Source: Bowmanella denitrificans
GTDB taxonomy: Bacteria; Pseudomonadota; Gammaproteobacteria; Enterobacterales; Alteromonadaceae
Direction: 5' to 3'
Assembly: GCF_002887595.1 (NCBI RefSeq)
Contig: NZ_PEBU01000012.1
Coordinates: forward strand, 1-64,000
Length of the DNA stretch: 64,000 nucleotides
Below the pieces are notes generated by a model, which saw only the letters and a program-made list of their open reading frames with translations, did no database searches and was not told where the DNA came from. The position numbers and the translations under genes are program-made. This document shows positions 41,797 through 50,780 of the stretch, piece after piece. Each line of letters starts with the position of its first letter. The stretch's first letter is position 1.

Positions 41797-41868
41797 TTCG
41801 CCGGCAGTTGGCTGAAAAGCTCTGCTTCAGAGCAATGTTAGGCTCTGGTTTGTATTGTATGAGTTTTT

Positions 41869-41890
41869 GTCGGAATAAATTCCGACCTAC
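41869..41890. repeat. REP-like half unit
   Basis: GTCGGAATAAATTCCGAC followed by CTAC, the same family as the unit in the polyamine operon but with a single palindrome. It lies 73 bp downstream of the carrier gene. Confidence 0.7.
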
Positions 41891-41898
41891 TAACAGTA

Positions 41899-41935
41899 CT
41901 GAGCGGCGAGGTTGGTGTGCCGCTCAGGTCTTTTT
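41899..41935 (+). terminator. Rho-independent terminator of the receptor operon
   Basis: CTGAGCGGC pairs with GCCGCTCAG around an 11-base loop and is followed by GTCTTTTT. It ends the receptor-amidohydrolase-carrier operon and directly abuts the MITE-like element. Confidence 0.85.
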
Positions 41936-41936
41936 A

Positions 41937-42276
41937 CTAGAGCGTGTTGACCTTTTGTGTATGATTTTGCAGCAGTTTGTGGGCCCTTTATACAAGGCAG
42001 AGTGAACGTGGTGTAGTTATTCTACATGAGTGAAGGATAACGCCGTAGGAAGGGCCCACAAGCGCTGCCCGAAGGGTTCAACCCAGCCCCTCCTGCCCGG
42101 TATGACAGGCTCCTGCCTGTCACCGCAAGCGGCCAGCTAAAGCTGTTCAATGACGTTCCCTACGTCATTGTGTTGCCGGGCTTTGACTTAGGCCCGCTAG
42201 GCCAGCAGCCCGGCGTCGTGACCAAAAGGGGCTGGATTTGAACAAAATCTATACTCAAAAGGTCAACACGCTCTAG
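41937..42276. mobile_element. 340-bp MITE-like element
   Basis: The ends are inverted repeats: both begin CTAG followed by AGCGTGTTGACCTTTTG, and similarity continues imperfectly for about 32 bp. CTAG at each end may be part of the repeat or a target duplication. Inside are further hairpins, TGACAGGC/GCCTGTCA at 42103-42122 and AATGACGT/ACGTCATT at 42149-42169, and a GGGCCC-containing inverted pair at about 41985 and 42052. No coding frame is present. It has the form of a non-autonomous transposon that depends on a transposase elsewhere. Confidence 0.75.
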
Positions 42277-43058
42277 CGTCCCAGGGCAGTCAGGATAGTT
42301 TGGCTGAGCTGTTGCGGCATACTGAGCATGGGTAAATGGCCGCTTGGTAAGGTAAATTGTTGGTCCGGCTGAATGGATGCGGCGATTTTTTTCTGGCTGG
42401 CAAAAGAGATAATCTTGTCCTGCTCGGCAAAGATATAGCTGGTGCGGATGTTTTGCAGCTGCGCCGCTGGCAGATTCACCTGACCATCGCCGGTGGCGGC
42501 GGGTTCATCTACAGCCTGGGAAATCACCTGGGCATAATGGGCAGAGTCTGCGGTAAAGGTTTCGGCAAAGGCTTGCGGGTTGGTGATCTTCATCCAGCCG
42601 TCCTGATAGGTAATGCCGCGAAAATAGTGCTGCTCGTCTGCTTCATTTAGCAAGGCAAACGGCTTAGCACCATCAATGGGGGCGACCGCCGAGATATACA
42701 CAATGTCGGATACCTCAACGGCAGGGCACAAGTTCAGCGCCTGATGCGCTATGGCTCCGCCCTGACTGTGCACCACCAGGGCAATAGGGCCAGAAATCGC
42801 GGTCAGGCTTTGGCAAAGGGCGGTAGCTGAGCTATCCAGTGTGGCACCGGCAGGAGCCGGGTCACTGCCTCTTCCCGGCAGTTCAACCGCCTGGCTGTGT
42901 ATTCCGGCTTTCTGCAGTTCATTTTGCAGTGGTTGCCAGGCTGCGGCGTTAAAATGGGCGCCGTGTACTAACACTAAGGTAGGCGCAGGTGCTGAAGGGG
43001 GTTGTGCAGCGCAGCCCAATAATGTGACAGGCAGCAGGGCCAGGATGTGTTTTCTCAT
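42273..43058 (-). CDS. Alpha/beta hydrolase lipoprotein
   Basis: A 261-residue protein with lipobox LLGC (Cys15) and an alpha/beta-hydrolase domain. LVLVHGAHFNAAAW near 29-42 is the oxyanion loop, VVHSQGGAI near 102-110 has the nucleophile Ser, and the late PSGHLPML has the catalytic His. It resembles salicylate/polyneuridine-esterase-like hydrolases (EstC type). The stop codon TAG lies within the terminal repeat of the MITE-like element, so the last residues may differ from relatives. The ATG is preferred over longer frames upstream because it starts a proper lipoprotein signal. Confidence 0.82.
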   Translation of the reverse strand: MRKHILALLPVTLLGCAAQPPSAPAPTLVLVHGAHFNAAAWQPLQNELQKAGIHSQAVELPGRGSDPAPAGATLDSSATALCQSLTAISGPIALVVHSQGGAIAHQALNLCPAVEVSDIVYISAVAPIDGAKPFALLNEADEQHYFRGITYQDGWMKITNPQAFAETFTADSAHYAQVISQAVDEPAATGDGQVNLPAAQLQNIRTSYIFAEQDKIISFASQKKIAASIQPDQQFTLPSGHLPMLSMPQQLSQTILTALGR

Positions 43059-43351
43059 GTTATGTCCTTGATATGAGAGGGTTGTTGGCGCGGATTCTAT
43101 CTGCTGCGATGCGATAAAAATCATTTTTAACAAATGGTTACAGAAATAAGTTGGCCCTGAGCCAGGCCCCCGCCATGTGCATTGTATGGTTAACAGGCCA
43201 GGTGAACGAACACTGGTCTGGCATGACGTGCCTTTCCCCAGCAAAACCCTTGGCAAGGAATAGCAAAAAGTCAGACAATGATGCAGGGATATTTAATCCG
43301 TTTTAATGGACAAAAAGATAGCGCTACGAGTGTTTCAGTAAAGGAGGACAA

Positions 43352-43639
43352 ATGCCGGGTAAATTCGAGTTGATCGCTGCGTTTCTGTTGCTGGCAGTGG
43401 GCCTGTTGATATTAGTGTATTTCCCCGATTTTTCGGCGACAGCTTGGTTTTTAGTGTCTTTCTCTATTGTTTTTTTCGTATTTCCAGGGCCCCAACTCAG
43501 GTTGAAGTGGCACAGTAACGAAGTGAACTTAGCGTGGCGAGAAAAGGTAAAAAAAGCCAGTGCCAACGGAACGGATTGGTGGACATCACCTTTCCCCTGG
43601 ATATTTTTGACTATTGTGTTTCTTGCTTTCTTTGTTTAA
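43352..43639 (+). CDS. Small membrane protein, unknown
   Basis: A 95-residue protein with hydrophobic segments at about 7-25, 30-47 and 80-95 and a basic loop (LRLKWHSNEVNLAWREKVKK) between the second and third. AAAGGAGG nine bases before the ATG makes it a convincing gene. No family recognised. Its stop overlaps the 3' end of the convergent histidine kinase gene by four bases. The 293-bp gap to its left holds nothing else I can see. Confidence 0.6.
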   Translation: MPGKFELIAAFLLLAVGLLILVYFPDFSATAWFLVSFSIVFFVFPGPQLRLKWHSNEVNLAWREKVKKASANGTDWWTSPFPWIFLTIVFLAFFV

Positions 43640-45750
43640 GCCAACCGGCCAGGTTCAGGCGTTTTGGGGATGATGATGATAAATTTTGTACCCACGCCCA
43701 GTTGTGATTGGCATTCAATACGGCCGTTTAGTTGCTGCACAACAATATTGTAAACCACATGCAAACCCAAACCGTTACTGAGCTGCTCAAGCTTGGTGGT
43801 AAAGAAGGGATCAAACACCCGCTCTCTGATTTCCTCTGACATACCTTTACCATTATCAGCGACCAGCATTTGAATATGATCGCTTTGCTCGCTGATATTG
43901 ATTTCAATTTTGCCTGGCTTCTCAACCGAAAAGGCATGGGTCAGAGCATTGTCTATCAGGTTCGCGAGGATCTGCGTCAGGGCGCCAGGGTGCGAATACA
44001 GATTAAGATCTGGCGGGCAGTTCAATGTGATCTGGTGAGCTGTCTGTTCAAACTTACTGCGCATGGACAGCAGGATCTTATTGATATAATCGCCGACATT
44101 GAACAGGCGTTGATTTTCATTGGACTGATCCACTGCCACCAGTTTAAAGCTGGAGATTAAATTAGAAGCCCGATCCAGATTGAGTTGCAGCAGCTCAGTG
44201 CTCTCAACAATCTTATCCATAGCCTGCTCAAAGGCCCGTTTGCCTATTTGTCCGTTCATGGCTTTTTCAAAGGTCGCCCTAACTTCCACTGACAGAAATG
44301 AAGCCGCGGTGACACAAACACCCAGTGGTGTATTGATATGGTGCGCCACACCAGCCACCAGCCTGCCCAGGGCTGCGTGTTTTTCATTTTCAATCAGTTG
44401 TTGCTGGGTGCGCTTAAGCCGTTCCAAGGATTCGGTTAACTTGAGGTTTTTCTGTTGTACCTCTGCAGTTCTGGTTTCGACCTTCTGTTCCAGTTCGGCA
44501 TTCAACTGCACGATTTTCTGCTTTGACGCGATCAGCCGTAGGTTGGTTTCTTCCACCTGTTGTACGTGTTCCTGTACTTGCAGGTAGATATCATTCATGG
44601 CCTTCACGATAGGGGAAAACTCATTGTGGCTGCGATATTCAATTTGCTTCAATCTCACCTTGTTTTCATTGCCACAGTAAGTGACGGATTCCCGTATGGT
44701 TTTAAGCACGGCATCAAAAGGCCTGAACAGCCAATGCAATACCAGAAACATCAACAGAATAAAGGCCAGCCCCGCCAAGGTGCCATACAGCAAAATCATG
44801 CGCGAAATACTGTTGATATCCCGTCTAAGGTCTGTGCCAGGCACCAGCGAGCCAAACAAAAAGCCATCTTCGGTATAGAAGTAATACAGCTCGTAACTGG
44901 TATTGCCGAGTTGCAGGTCACTGATTTGCTTAATCAGGCTTGTTTGCCGGTCTTGTAAAACGGTATTCAGTTCAGGCAGCAAGTGGGCTTGAGTCATGAC
45001 CTTAGCCGGCTCCCTGGGATAACTGAGTAACAGGCCTGAATCCCGGTGAACGAAAAAAGGAAAGGCATTGGGTGTCACTTTTACCGCATCTAAGAAATGG
45101 GTGAGTTCGTCCAAAGACCAATCCACGGTAGACATGCCAATAGGGCGACGCTGATCGTCAAACATTACACAATCCACTGTCATCATGGGCGACAAGGAAC
45201 CGGCGTCGTCCACATAAGGTGATGTCCATAACAGAGGGCGAAAGCGTTGTTGCCTGGCCCCCCAGTGGCTGTTGACGGCAAGACGATACCAATCTTGCTG
45301 ATGATAATCGTATTCCGCTGTGCTTAATTCCCAGGAAAACGCCACAGCTCCCAGCTTTCGAAACACATAAGGGCCGTAATAGCGCTCATTCTCATCAAAT
45401 ACGAAAGGTTCATACCAGATACCTCCGCCCAGCGCCTGTTCAAAGCTGGTAAAACTATCGGTAAGCAGTTTCTTTGCATATGCGGTGGCGGCTTGAGTAG
45501 ACAACAGCTGTTGTTGCTTAAGGCGGTATAACTGTTCACCGGCTATAGCTAGTTCTGTGGCCTTTTGCTCCATACGTCGCAGCACATTGTCGACCTTGAC
45601 GACGCTGGATTGTAAAACCGATTGGATCTGGCTGTTGCGCAAGGTGTCCATTTCGCGCACATAAAGATAATGATTAACCAACTGCAATGTTGAATAAGCG
45701 ATAATTTCGAACAGCACAATAAAGACCAGAATTCTGGTTTTAATATTCAT
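43636..45750 (-). CDS. Cache-domain sensor histidine kinase
   Basis: A 704-residue membrane kinase. Helix one (about 5-22), a periplasmic double-Cache domain (about 35-310) with the WYRLAV...TSPYVD and DCVMFDDQRRPIGM blocks, helix two (about 317-341), a HAMP-less coiled coil to about 450, then the kinase core. The phosphoacceptor is His470 in VAGVAHHINTPLG, with an extra His in place of the usual Glu. The ATPase part has the N-box LIDNALTHA, G1 DNGKGM and G2 GLGL. No response regulator adjoins. The core is strikingly similar to that of the GAF kinase 15 kb away. The start may be a TTG eight codons earlier. Confidence 0.87.
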   Translation of the reverse strand: MNIKTRILVFIVLFEIIAYSTLQLVNHYLYVREMDTLRNSQIQSVLQSSVVKVDNVLRRMEQKATELAIAGEQLYRLKQQQLLSTQAATAYAKKLLTDSFTSFEQALGGGIWYEPFVFDENERYYGPYVFRKLGAVAFSWELSTAEYDYHQQDWYRLAVNSHWGARQQRFRPLLWTSPYVDDAGSLSPMMTVDCVMFDDQRRPIGMSTVDWSLDELTHFLDAVKVTPNAFPFFVHRDSGLLLSYPREPAKVMTQAHLLPELNTVLQDRQTSLIKQISDLQLGNTSYELYYFYTEDGFLFGSLVPGTDLRRDINSISRMILLYGTLAGLAFILLMFLVLHWLFRPFDAVLKTIRESVTYCGNENKVRLKQIEYRSHNEFSPIVKAMNDIYLQVQEHVQQVEETNLRLIASKQKIVQLNAELEQKVETRTAEVQQKNLKLTESLERLKRTQQQLIENEKHAALGRLVAGVAHHINTPLGVCVTAASFLSVEVRATFEKAMNGQIGKRAFEQAMDKIVESTELLQLNLDRASNLISSFKLVAVDQSNENQRLFNVGDYINKILLSMRSKFEQTAHQITLNCPPDLNLYSHPGALTQILANLIDNALTHAFSVEKPGKIEINISEQSDHIQMLVADNGKGMSEEIRERVFDPFFTTKLEQLSNGLGLHVVYNIVVQQLNGRIECQSQLGVGTKFIIIIPKTPEPGRLA

Positions 45751-45986
45751 GTGCCAGTAGCGCTTTTCTCTCAAACCTGAACTGCCTTTCGTACGTTTTG
45801 CCTAATCAGCTTGCTATGTATTTATAGCAGTGATGGGAATACGCAATCTATAAACCGATGAATTAATCCTAACTCTATTGTGTGAACATTAAATTTTTCT
45901 TAATTTTGCGGGCGCTTATTCCTGCTCCCGCATTGACATTAAGTAATTTTCACCAACACTTATTATTAACTCGCAAGGGAATGCCT

Positions 45987-46253
45987 ATGGAAAAGCAAGC
46001 AAGCAAACTTTTAGCTCAGCGTCTGGCATATCATCCCGCACTTTCGTTGGTTGCTCTGCAGGTGGTCGCCGAGGTTGAAAAGGAGTTAGGTCGGCAGGCC
46101 AGCATTAGTGACATCAGGGATGTGCTTAAAAATCGCAATAAACTGGTCAAGCTAGCCAGGGAAAGCTGTAATCTGGAATTACAGACCGCACTGTCTGAGT
46201 CTTCAGAAAAACTCCAGCAACTATTGCGCACTTGTGCTGAAATGCTGGACTAA
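45987..46253 (+). CDS. Small helical protein, unknown
   Basis: An 88-residue soluble protein, all helical by composition, with heptad-like leucines (LVALQVVAEVEKEL, then LVKLARESCNLELQTALSES). No family recognised. The ATG used has AAGGG seven bases upstream; an ATG two codons earlier would be too close to it. It diverges from the Cache kinase gene across about 236 bp, and might be controlled with it, but nothing else links them. Confidence 0.5.
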   Translation: MEKQASKLLAQRLAYHPALSLVALQVVAEVEKELGRQASISDIRDVLKNRNKLVKLARESCNLELQTALSESSEKLQQLLRTCAEMLD

Positions 46254-46292
46254 CCAGAGCTATGCTCAAAGGGTTAACAGGCTCCAATAAAA

Positions 46293-46314
46293 AAGGATGG
46301 CAATTGCCATCCTT
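46293..46314 (-). terminator. Terminator of the AsmA-like gene
   Basis: A perfect 22-bp palindrome (AAGGATGGCAA and its complement) followed on the minus strand by a TTTTTTATTGG run. It separates the convergent small helical gene and AsmA-like gene, and may also act weakly for the plus strand. Confidence 0.85.
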
Positions 46315-46346
46315 AAAACGGAGCAGTGACAGCAAGTTTTGGCTGT

Positions 46347-47132
46347 TTATTTATTGCCCAAAAGATTTTTAAGCTTTTCCTTGGCTTTCTCTTCCAGCTT
46401 TTGCTTTTCTTCTTCGATTTTCTCTTTGGCTTTTTCTTTGGCCTTGTCTTCGAAGATATCTTTTACTTTTTTCTTGGCCTGTTTAATCAGATTGTCCAGC
46501 ATACTGTTCATAATGGCCCCGCCAACCTGATCGGCTGGCAAACCATTGGGTACGCCAACAGGTTCTGACTGGAAGGTGGGGAGCGTCAATTCATACTGCT
46601 TTTTATCCAGTTTCAACTCACCGGTGTCCATCGCCTCAAAGTTGATGCGTAGCTTGGCGTCTTTAATGGTCACCTTTTGTACCGATACTAAGGGGGAAGG
46701 ACCGGTATTTTGTTGAGGCTGACTTTCGCCACCTTTAGGCAACATGGCTTGCAGGTTGTCTTTCAATACCACCAGATTAGCCTTACCCGATGCGTCCACT
46801 TCATACAGCACAGTGGGCGCATCAATCAGTACTTCTTCCACGATATAAGGTTCCTGGGTGGAGGTGCCCAGGTCCAGCTTCACTTCTCCCAGACTAAATG
46901 CCTGATCGTTGGAATAGCCGGAGGGGTTTTGCACATTAAAACCGCCAATACTCATACGTGCTTCGGCGAAGGAAAGCTCAACCTTGCTGACCCTCACTTC
47001 AGTTTGCAGGGCTTTGCTGCCTTGCGTTTCCATTTGTGAGCGAATTAGTTCGTCTATGCCTGATGCCAGGTAAAACACCACGCCAATAAAGGCCGCCAGC
47101 AATACCAGTACAATAACCAGTATCTTTTTCAT
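46347..47132 (-). CDS. AsmA-like inner-membrane-anchored protein
   Basis: A 261-residue protein with one N-terminal helix (4-24) and a periplasmic beta-rich region similar to the start of AsmA/DUF748 proteins (VSKVELSFAEARMSIGGFNV, LGEVKLDLGTS, VLIDAPTVLYE). The last 45 residues are a Lys/Glu coiled tail (KAKEKAKEKIEEEKQKLEEK). AsmA-like proteins help move phospholipids to the outer membrane; this one is far shorter than typical members, so it may be a helper. GAAGGATTT precedes the ATG. Confidence 0.7.
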   Translation of the reverse strand: MKKILVIVLVLLAAFIGVVFYLASGIDELIRSQMETQGSKALQTEVRVSKVELSFAEARMSIGGFNVQNPSGYSNDQAFSLGEVKLDLGTSTQEPYIVEEVLIDAPTVLYEVDASGKANLVVLKDNLQAMLPKGGESQPQQNTGPSPLVSVQKVTIKDAKLRINFEAMDTGELKLDKKQYELTLPTFQSEPVGVPNGLPADQVGGAIMNSMLDNLIKQAKKKVKDIFEDKAKEKAKEKIEEEKQKLEEKAKEKLKNLLGNK

Positions 47133-47232
47133 GTTTAAATCCTTCTTAATGTGAATGCCTGATAAGTGGGCAGGAACGCCGCGCACTTATTTATCCTACT
47201 GAATCGCCATCGGAATCGCCAGTTGATAGCGA

Positions 47233-48180
47233 CTATTGTGTGCGGGCGCCCTGCAAGCCACCGGTATGTAACAGTAATATCTGACTGCCCGGCGGGAAGT
47301 AGCCCTCAGCCAAACGCTGTTTAAGCGCCCAGGCGGCTTTACCACTGTATACGGGTTCAATGGGGACCTGCGTTTGCTGATAAAAGGTGCGACAAAATGC
47401 CAGCAACGCTTGGTTTTGTTTGGCGTAGCCACCAAAGTGAAAGTGATGGTCTATTAGCCAGTTATCAAAGCTGTGTTGCGGTAACAATGCGCTCACTTGT
47501 TGTTCCAGGTAGTCCTGACCTTTGAGCACGGCAATCCCTATCAATCTGGTATCCGCTGCGTTGGTCGACGCCGCGGCAATCAACCCGGCCAACGTCCCGC
47601 CGCTGCCCACCGGCAAAACGATATGGCTGAAATGTTGCGTCTGCTCGTTCAGAAGTTCGGCTACACCAGCTAATGCCTGAGTCTGACTGCCCCCTTCAGG
47701 AATAATCAGGGCTTGGGGATGAGCGGCTTGCCATTTGGCAATAAAATCGGTCTGGCTACGCAACTGATAAGTGGCTTTATCAAGGTAAACAATTTGCGCC
47801 TGCCAGTCGGCCAGATCCTTCAGCATGGGAGTAGGGGTGGCGCGATAGTTGCCACGCACCAGAGCCATAAATTGTATGCTCAGCTTATTACAGCAGTAAC
47901 CTAAGGCGTGCAGATGGTTTGAATAACCGCCGCCAAAGCTGATGATTTCGGTAACCCCCTTTTGCCGGGCTTCCACCAGCGCATATTTAAGCTTGCGCCA
48001 TTTATTACCTGAGATGACCGGATGTATCAAATCGTCGCGTTTGATATACAGCCTCACCTGTTCAGCGCCTTGCCAGTGAGTGACCAACGGCTGCACCGGG
48101 GAGGGAGAATGGACAGACAACTGGCTGGCAATTTCTGCTGCGATTTTGGTGGAATCTGGCACTATACAGTCAATCAACAA
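47233..48180 (-). CDS. D-cysteine desulfhydrase / ACC-deaminase family enzyme
   Basis: A fold-type II PLP enzyme of up to 315 residues. KRDDLIHPVISGNKWRKL at about 48-65 has the PLP-binding Lys; SFGGGYSNHLHALG near 80-93 is the substrate-binding SxGGxxSNH motif; VGSGGT near 187-192 binds the phosphate. The family splits D-cysteine or 1-aminocyclopropane-1-carboxylate to ammonia and a keto acid; D-cysteine desulfhydrase is the more likely activity in this lineage. The start is unsure: the TTG given has no ribosome-binding site, and a start about 20 codons later would also fit. It is divergent from the MAPEG gene by only 12 bp. Confidence 0.82.
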   Translation of the reverse strand: MLIDCIVPDSTKIAAEIASQLSVHSPSPVQPLVTHWQGAEQVRLYIKRDDLIHPVISGNKWRKLKYALVEARQKGVTEIISFGGGYSNHLHALGYCCNKLSIQFMALVRGNYRATPTPMLKDLADWQAQIVYLDKATYQLRSQTDFIAKWQAAHPQALIIPEGGSQTQALAGVAELLNEQTQHFSHIVLPVGSGGTLAGLIAAASTNAADTRLIGIAVLKGQDYLEQQVSALLPQHSFDNWLIDHHFHFGGYAKQNQALLAFCRTFYQQTQVPIEPVYSGKAAWALKQRLAEGYFPPGSQILLLHTGGLQGARTQ

Positions 48181-48192
48181 AAGGAATGCACA

Positions 48193-48597
48193 ATGTACAT
48201 GATTCTGCTGTGTTTGTTTATCGCTACGATATTGCCCATTTTGTCCAAAGCGCCGCTGGCTTTTGCCCAGGCCAAAGCGGGGGGCTATGACAATCGTAAC
48301 CCGCGCGCTCAGCAGGCAGCATTAACCGGCTTTGGTGCCAGAGCCAAAGCCGGTCATGAAAATGCCTTTGAAGCCTTATTAATGTTTATTCCTGGTGCGC
48401 TGGCGGTGCTAGTCACTGGTCAAGTTGATACTTATGCTCAATATCTGGCTCAGGGCTTTATTGTTGCCAGAGTGCTGTATCACTTCTTCTACCTGTTTGA
48501 CTGGCACCTGCCGCGCAGCCTGGTCTGGACAGCAGGTTTTGCTTGCTCGGTACTGCTGCTTCTGCATGCTGTCCAGGGAGCCTCTGCGAACCTTTAA
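48193..48597 (+). CDS. MAPEG family membrane protein
   Basis: A 134-residue protein with four hydrophobic helices (about 2-18, 52-75, 77-98 and 104-126). GGYDNRNPRAQ after helix one and the following ARAKAGHENAFEAL (NAFE motif) are the hallmarks of the MAPEG family, to which glutathione-dependent membrane enzymes belong. Bacterial members of this short class have no proven activity. AAGGA eight bases before the ATG. Its stop overlaps the 3' end of the convergent secreted protein gene by four bases. Confidence 0.85.
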   Translation: MYMILLCLFIATILPILSKAPLAFAQAKAGGYDNRNPRAQQAALTGFGARAKAGHENAFEALLMFIPGALAVLVTGQVDTYAQYLAQGFIVARVLYHFFYLFDWHLPRSLVWTAGFACSVLLLLHAVQGASANL

Positions 48598-49733
48598 TTT
48601 AAAGTGGCAGCGTCCAGCTTGGTATCTAACAGGCCAAGCTGGTGTTGGTCAAACAACTTGACCGAGGCCAGTTTAAACGGCGCTGTAACACCCGCTTTAT
48701 CCAGAATCGCCTGTTCGAAGGGCACAAGGATACTGTCAGCACCGGATGTCAGGGTCTGTGCGGCGTGGCTTTCCATCACAGGTACCAGTTGGCCATCGGC
48801 ATTGGTGCCGTACAGCATGGCTCTGATTTCAAAACGACTGTCTTGTTCTGCCAGCAATCCTACTTTGGCATATAAAATTTTCTCTTGTAGCAAGAATACA
48901 TCAGCCAAGGTGGCGGTTTTATTCGTCAGTGCCACCGCCAGTTTTGCATCTCGCGGAATTGTCGCCTGATCTTCCTGCGCCACCGACTGCAACCGAATTT
49001 CATACAGTCCCTGTTTGGGACTCAGTACTTTTTGTGGCGCAGAGGCCCGGATATACATATCCCCTGAGCGGGAAATTTTGACGCTGGCAGGAAGCAACTC
49101 ACCATCCGGTGCAACCAGGGTTGCCTCAGCACGTTGGATCTGCAGTGATTGCCCGAGTTTTTCCAGACTGGCCCGTGCCAGAATACGCTGCTGTGCAAGC
49201 AGATTCTGGTTATCCACACTGAGATTCAGGATGTAGGCAGAGCCTTTTTCTTTCACTGTAATGCGGTAGGAAGCGTCTGCAGGCAGAGGCTGTGAGGTGC
49301 TGAGAAGTATAGCGCCGGGATGGCTGTCTGCTGTTGTTTGCAACGCCATACTGTTGTCCAGCACACCGGTTTGGGCCAGCAGTTGCTGGGAGACACGTCT
49401 GGCAATTTGTGGGTGACCTTGCTGGTTTTTGTAGCGCAGCTGTAACAGCTCTACATCCAGTGGACTTTGCTGCTTGCTGCCGAGTGGGGTGAGCAGAAAT
49501 AAAGCTTCGGCTTGAGTGGTATGTAGTGTCACTCCCTGGTGCAGGTCATGTCCATTCACCTGAATGCTGTATTCGTTACTTTGTACTTGCTCTGCCACCG
49601 GACCCACCTGCAGTTGCGCGTTGGTATCCAAGGCAAAGCTGTAGTGGGCGTAGTCACCTGTGGTCGGCAATGACTGCCCATGGGCTAACAAACTGCATAG
49701 CGTCAGGCAAAGAAAATTAAAAATGGCTCTCAT
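48594..49733 (-). CDS. Secreted DUF4785-like protein
   Basis: A 379-residue secreted protein: signal peptide 1-20 (ending AHG), then about 360 residues of beta-rich sequence with three apparent domains (about 25-120, 140-250, 255-375). The arrangement and the downstream position next to a lipase-like gene agree with DUF4785 proteins of Vibrio and Alteromonas as I recall them, but this is a moderate-confidence match. It begins ten bases after the lipase-like gene ends, so it is the second gene of a secretion operon and may be an inhibitor, chaperone or co-secreted partner. Confidence 0.62.
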   Translation of the reverse strand: MRAIFNFLCLTLCSLLAHGQSLPTTGDYAHYSFALDTNAQLQVGPVAEQVQSNEYSIQVNGHDLHQGVTLHTTQAEALFLLTPLGSKQQSPLDVELLQLRYKNQQGHPQIARRVSQQLLAQTGVLDNSMALQTTADSHPGAILLSTSQPLPADASYRITVKEKGSAYILNLSVDNQNLLAQQRILARASLEKLGQSLQIQRAEATLVAPDGELLPASVKISRSGDMYIRASAPQKVLSPKQGLYEIRLQSVAQEDQATIPRDAKLAVALTNKTATLADVFLLQEKILYAKVGLLAEQDSRFEIRAMLYGTNADGQLVPVMESHAAQTLTSGADSILVPFEQAILDKAGVTAPFKLASVKLFDQHQLGLLDTKLDAATLN

Positions 49734-49743
49734 CGCTATCTCC

Positions 49744-50595
49744 TTATATGTCGTTACGCAGAATGACATCCAGATTAAAGCACTTACGTCTGGATTGATG
49801 ATGACTCAGGGGTTCACGACCACGAGTGCGACTTTTATCGTTAAACCACAAGCTGCCGGCGCCCGATTGTGAACTGCATTCAAGAAAGCCGTCTGAACAA
49901 CTGTTCAGCCAGTTTTGTGTCACTTCTAAGGCCACCTGATATTGGTAACCACCACAGTAGCTATCACTGTCCCAAATGGCTGAGTCGACATCTGTGCCAA
50001 CAATATTGACGAAAGGCTTAGGTAAGGCTGGTCTTCCTGCGGTGCCATAAAGGTTGGTGTTATTGTATTGATGCATCCAGCTTAGTTGTTGCTGTTTTAC
50101 TGCATCTGAATCATATCCGAGGATCCAGCCCAGAATTTGTTCAAAGCTGTTGCCATCAACCACCGCGTCGGCTAACGGCGTGCCCTTACTGGATGGCGCT
50201 ATTGCGACTACTTTACTTATCTTATTGATAATATTGGGATAGCGGCTGTCCAGGGTGGGGTTGGACATTAACCAGCGCAACATATTGCCACCGTGGGAAT
50301 GGGTGATGACATAGAGAGATGTAATACCCTGGTTTTGAATAAACTGACTGAGTTGATCGGCCAAACAGCCGGTGGCGGCGCTATCCCACATGTATTTTTC
50401 AAAGTTGCAGTTAATCACGATATAGCGGTTACCGTTTCCCGACATCACAGAATTAACAAAACTGCCGGTCCAGTAATCGTTGTAAGCATCACTTTGTTTG
50501 CCCGTACCATGTACAAAGGCGACACCCTGATGAGCTTGCACAAATTGAGCTGTGCCAAGCAGGCAGGCAAGCAGCAGGTATTTGCATAGACGCAT
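49744..50595 (-). CDS. Secreted lipase-like alpha/beta hydrolase
   Basis: A 283-residue secreted protein: signal peptide 1-21 (ending VQA), an early oxyanion loop VAFVHGTGKQ, and the nucleophile Ser in THSHGG near residue 100, with IAPSSKGTPLADAV near 136. This is the triacylglycerol-lipase/PGAP1-like layout. Six Cys in the mature part suggest disulfides. The C-terminal tail is Arg/Ser-rich and carries no obvious catalytic His, so the His is probably in the region around 200-215. First gene of a pair with the DUF4785-like gene. Confidence 0.75.
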   Translation of the reverse strand: MRLCKYLLLACLLGTAQFVQAHQGVAFVHGTGKQSDAYNDYWTGSFVNSVMSGNGNRYIVINCNFEKYMWDSAATGCLADQLSQFIQNQGITSLYVITHSHGGNMLRWLMSNPTLDSRYPNIINKISKVVAIAPSSKGTPLADAVVDGNSFEQILGWILGYDSDAVKQQQLSWMHQYNNTNLYGTAGRPALPKPFVNIVGTDVDSAIWDSDSYCGGYQYQVALEVTQNWLNSCSDGFLECSSQSGAGSLWFNDKSRTRGREPLSHHQSRRKCFNLDVILRNDI

Positions 50596-50780
50596 GTTGA
50601 TCTCCATTTTTGAGCAGTACGGCAGATAACTGACCAACTGCTGCCATGAAGATCCACCGTCCGGATTGGTATCGTTGTCCTCTGGCCTGAGGGAGGATTC
50701 CGTCAGGTCAAAAAAAGCCTAGACGTGGTTTTTGTGGCTGTAAAGTCAGCAAGTGTGAGGATTTTTCGAACATAATTCGT

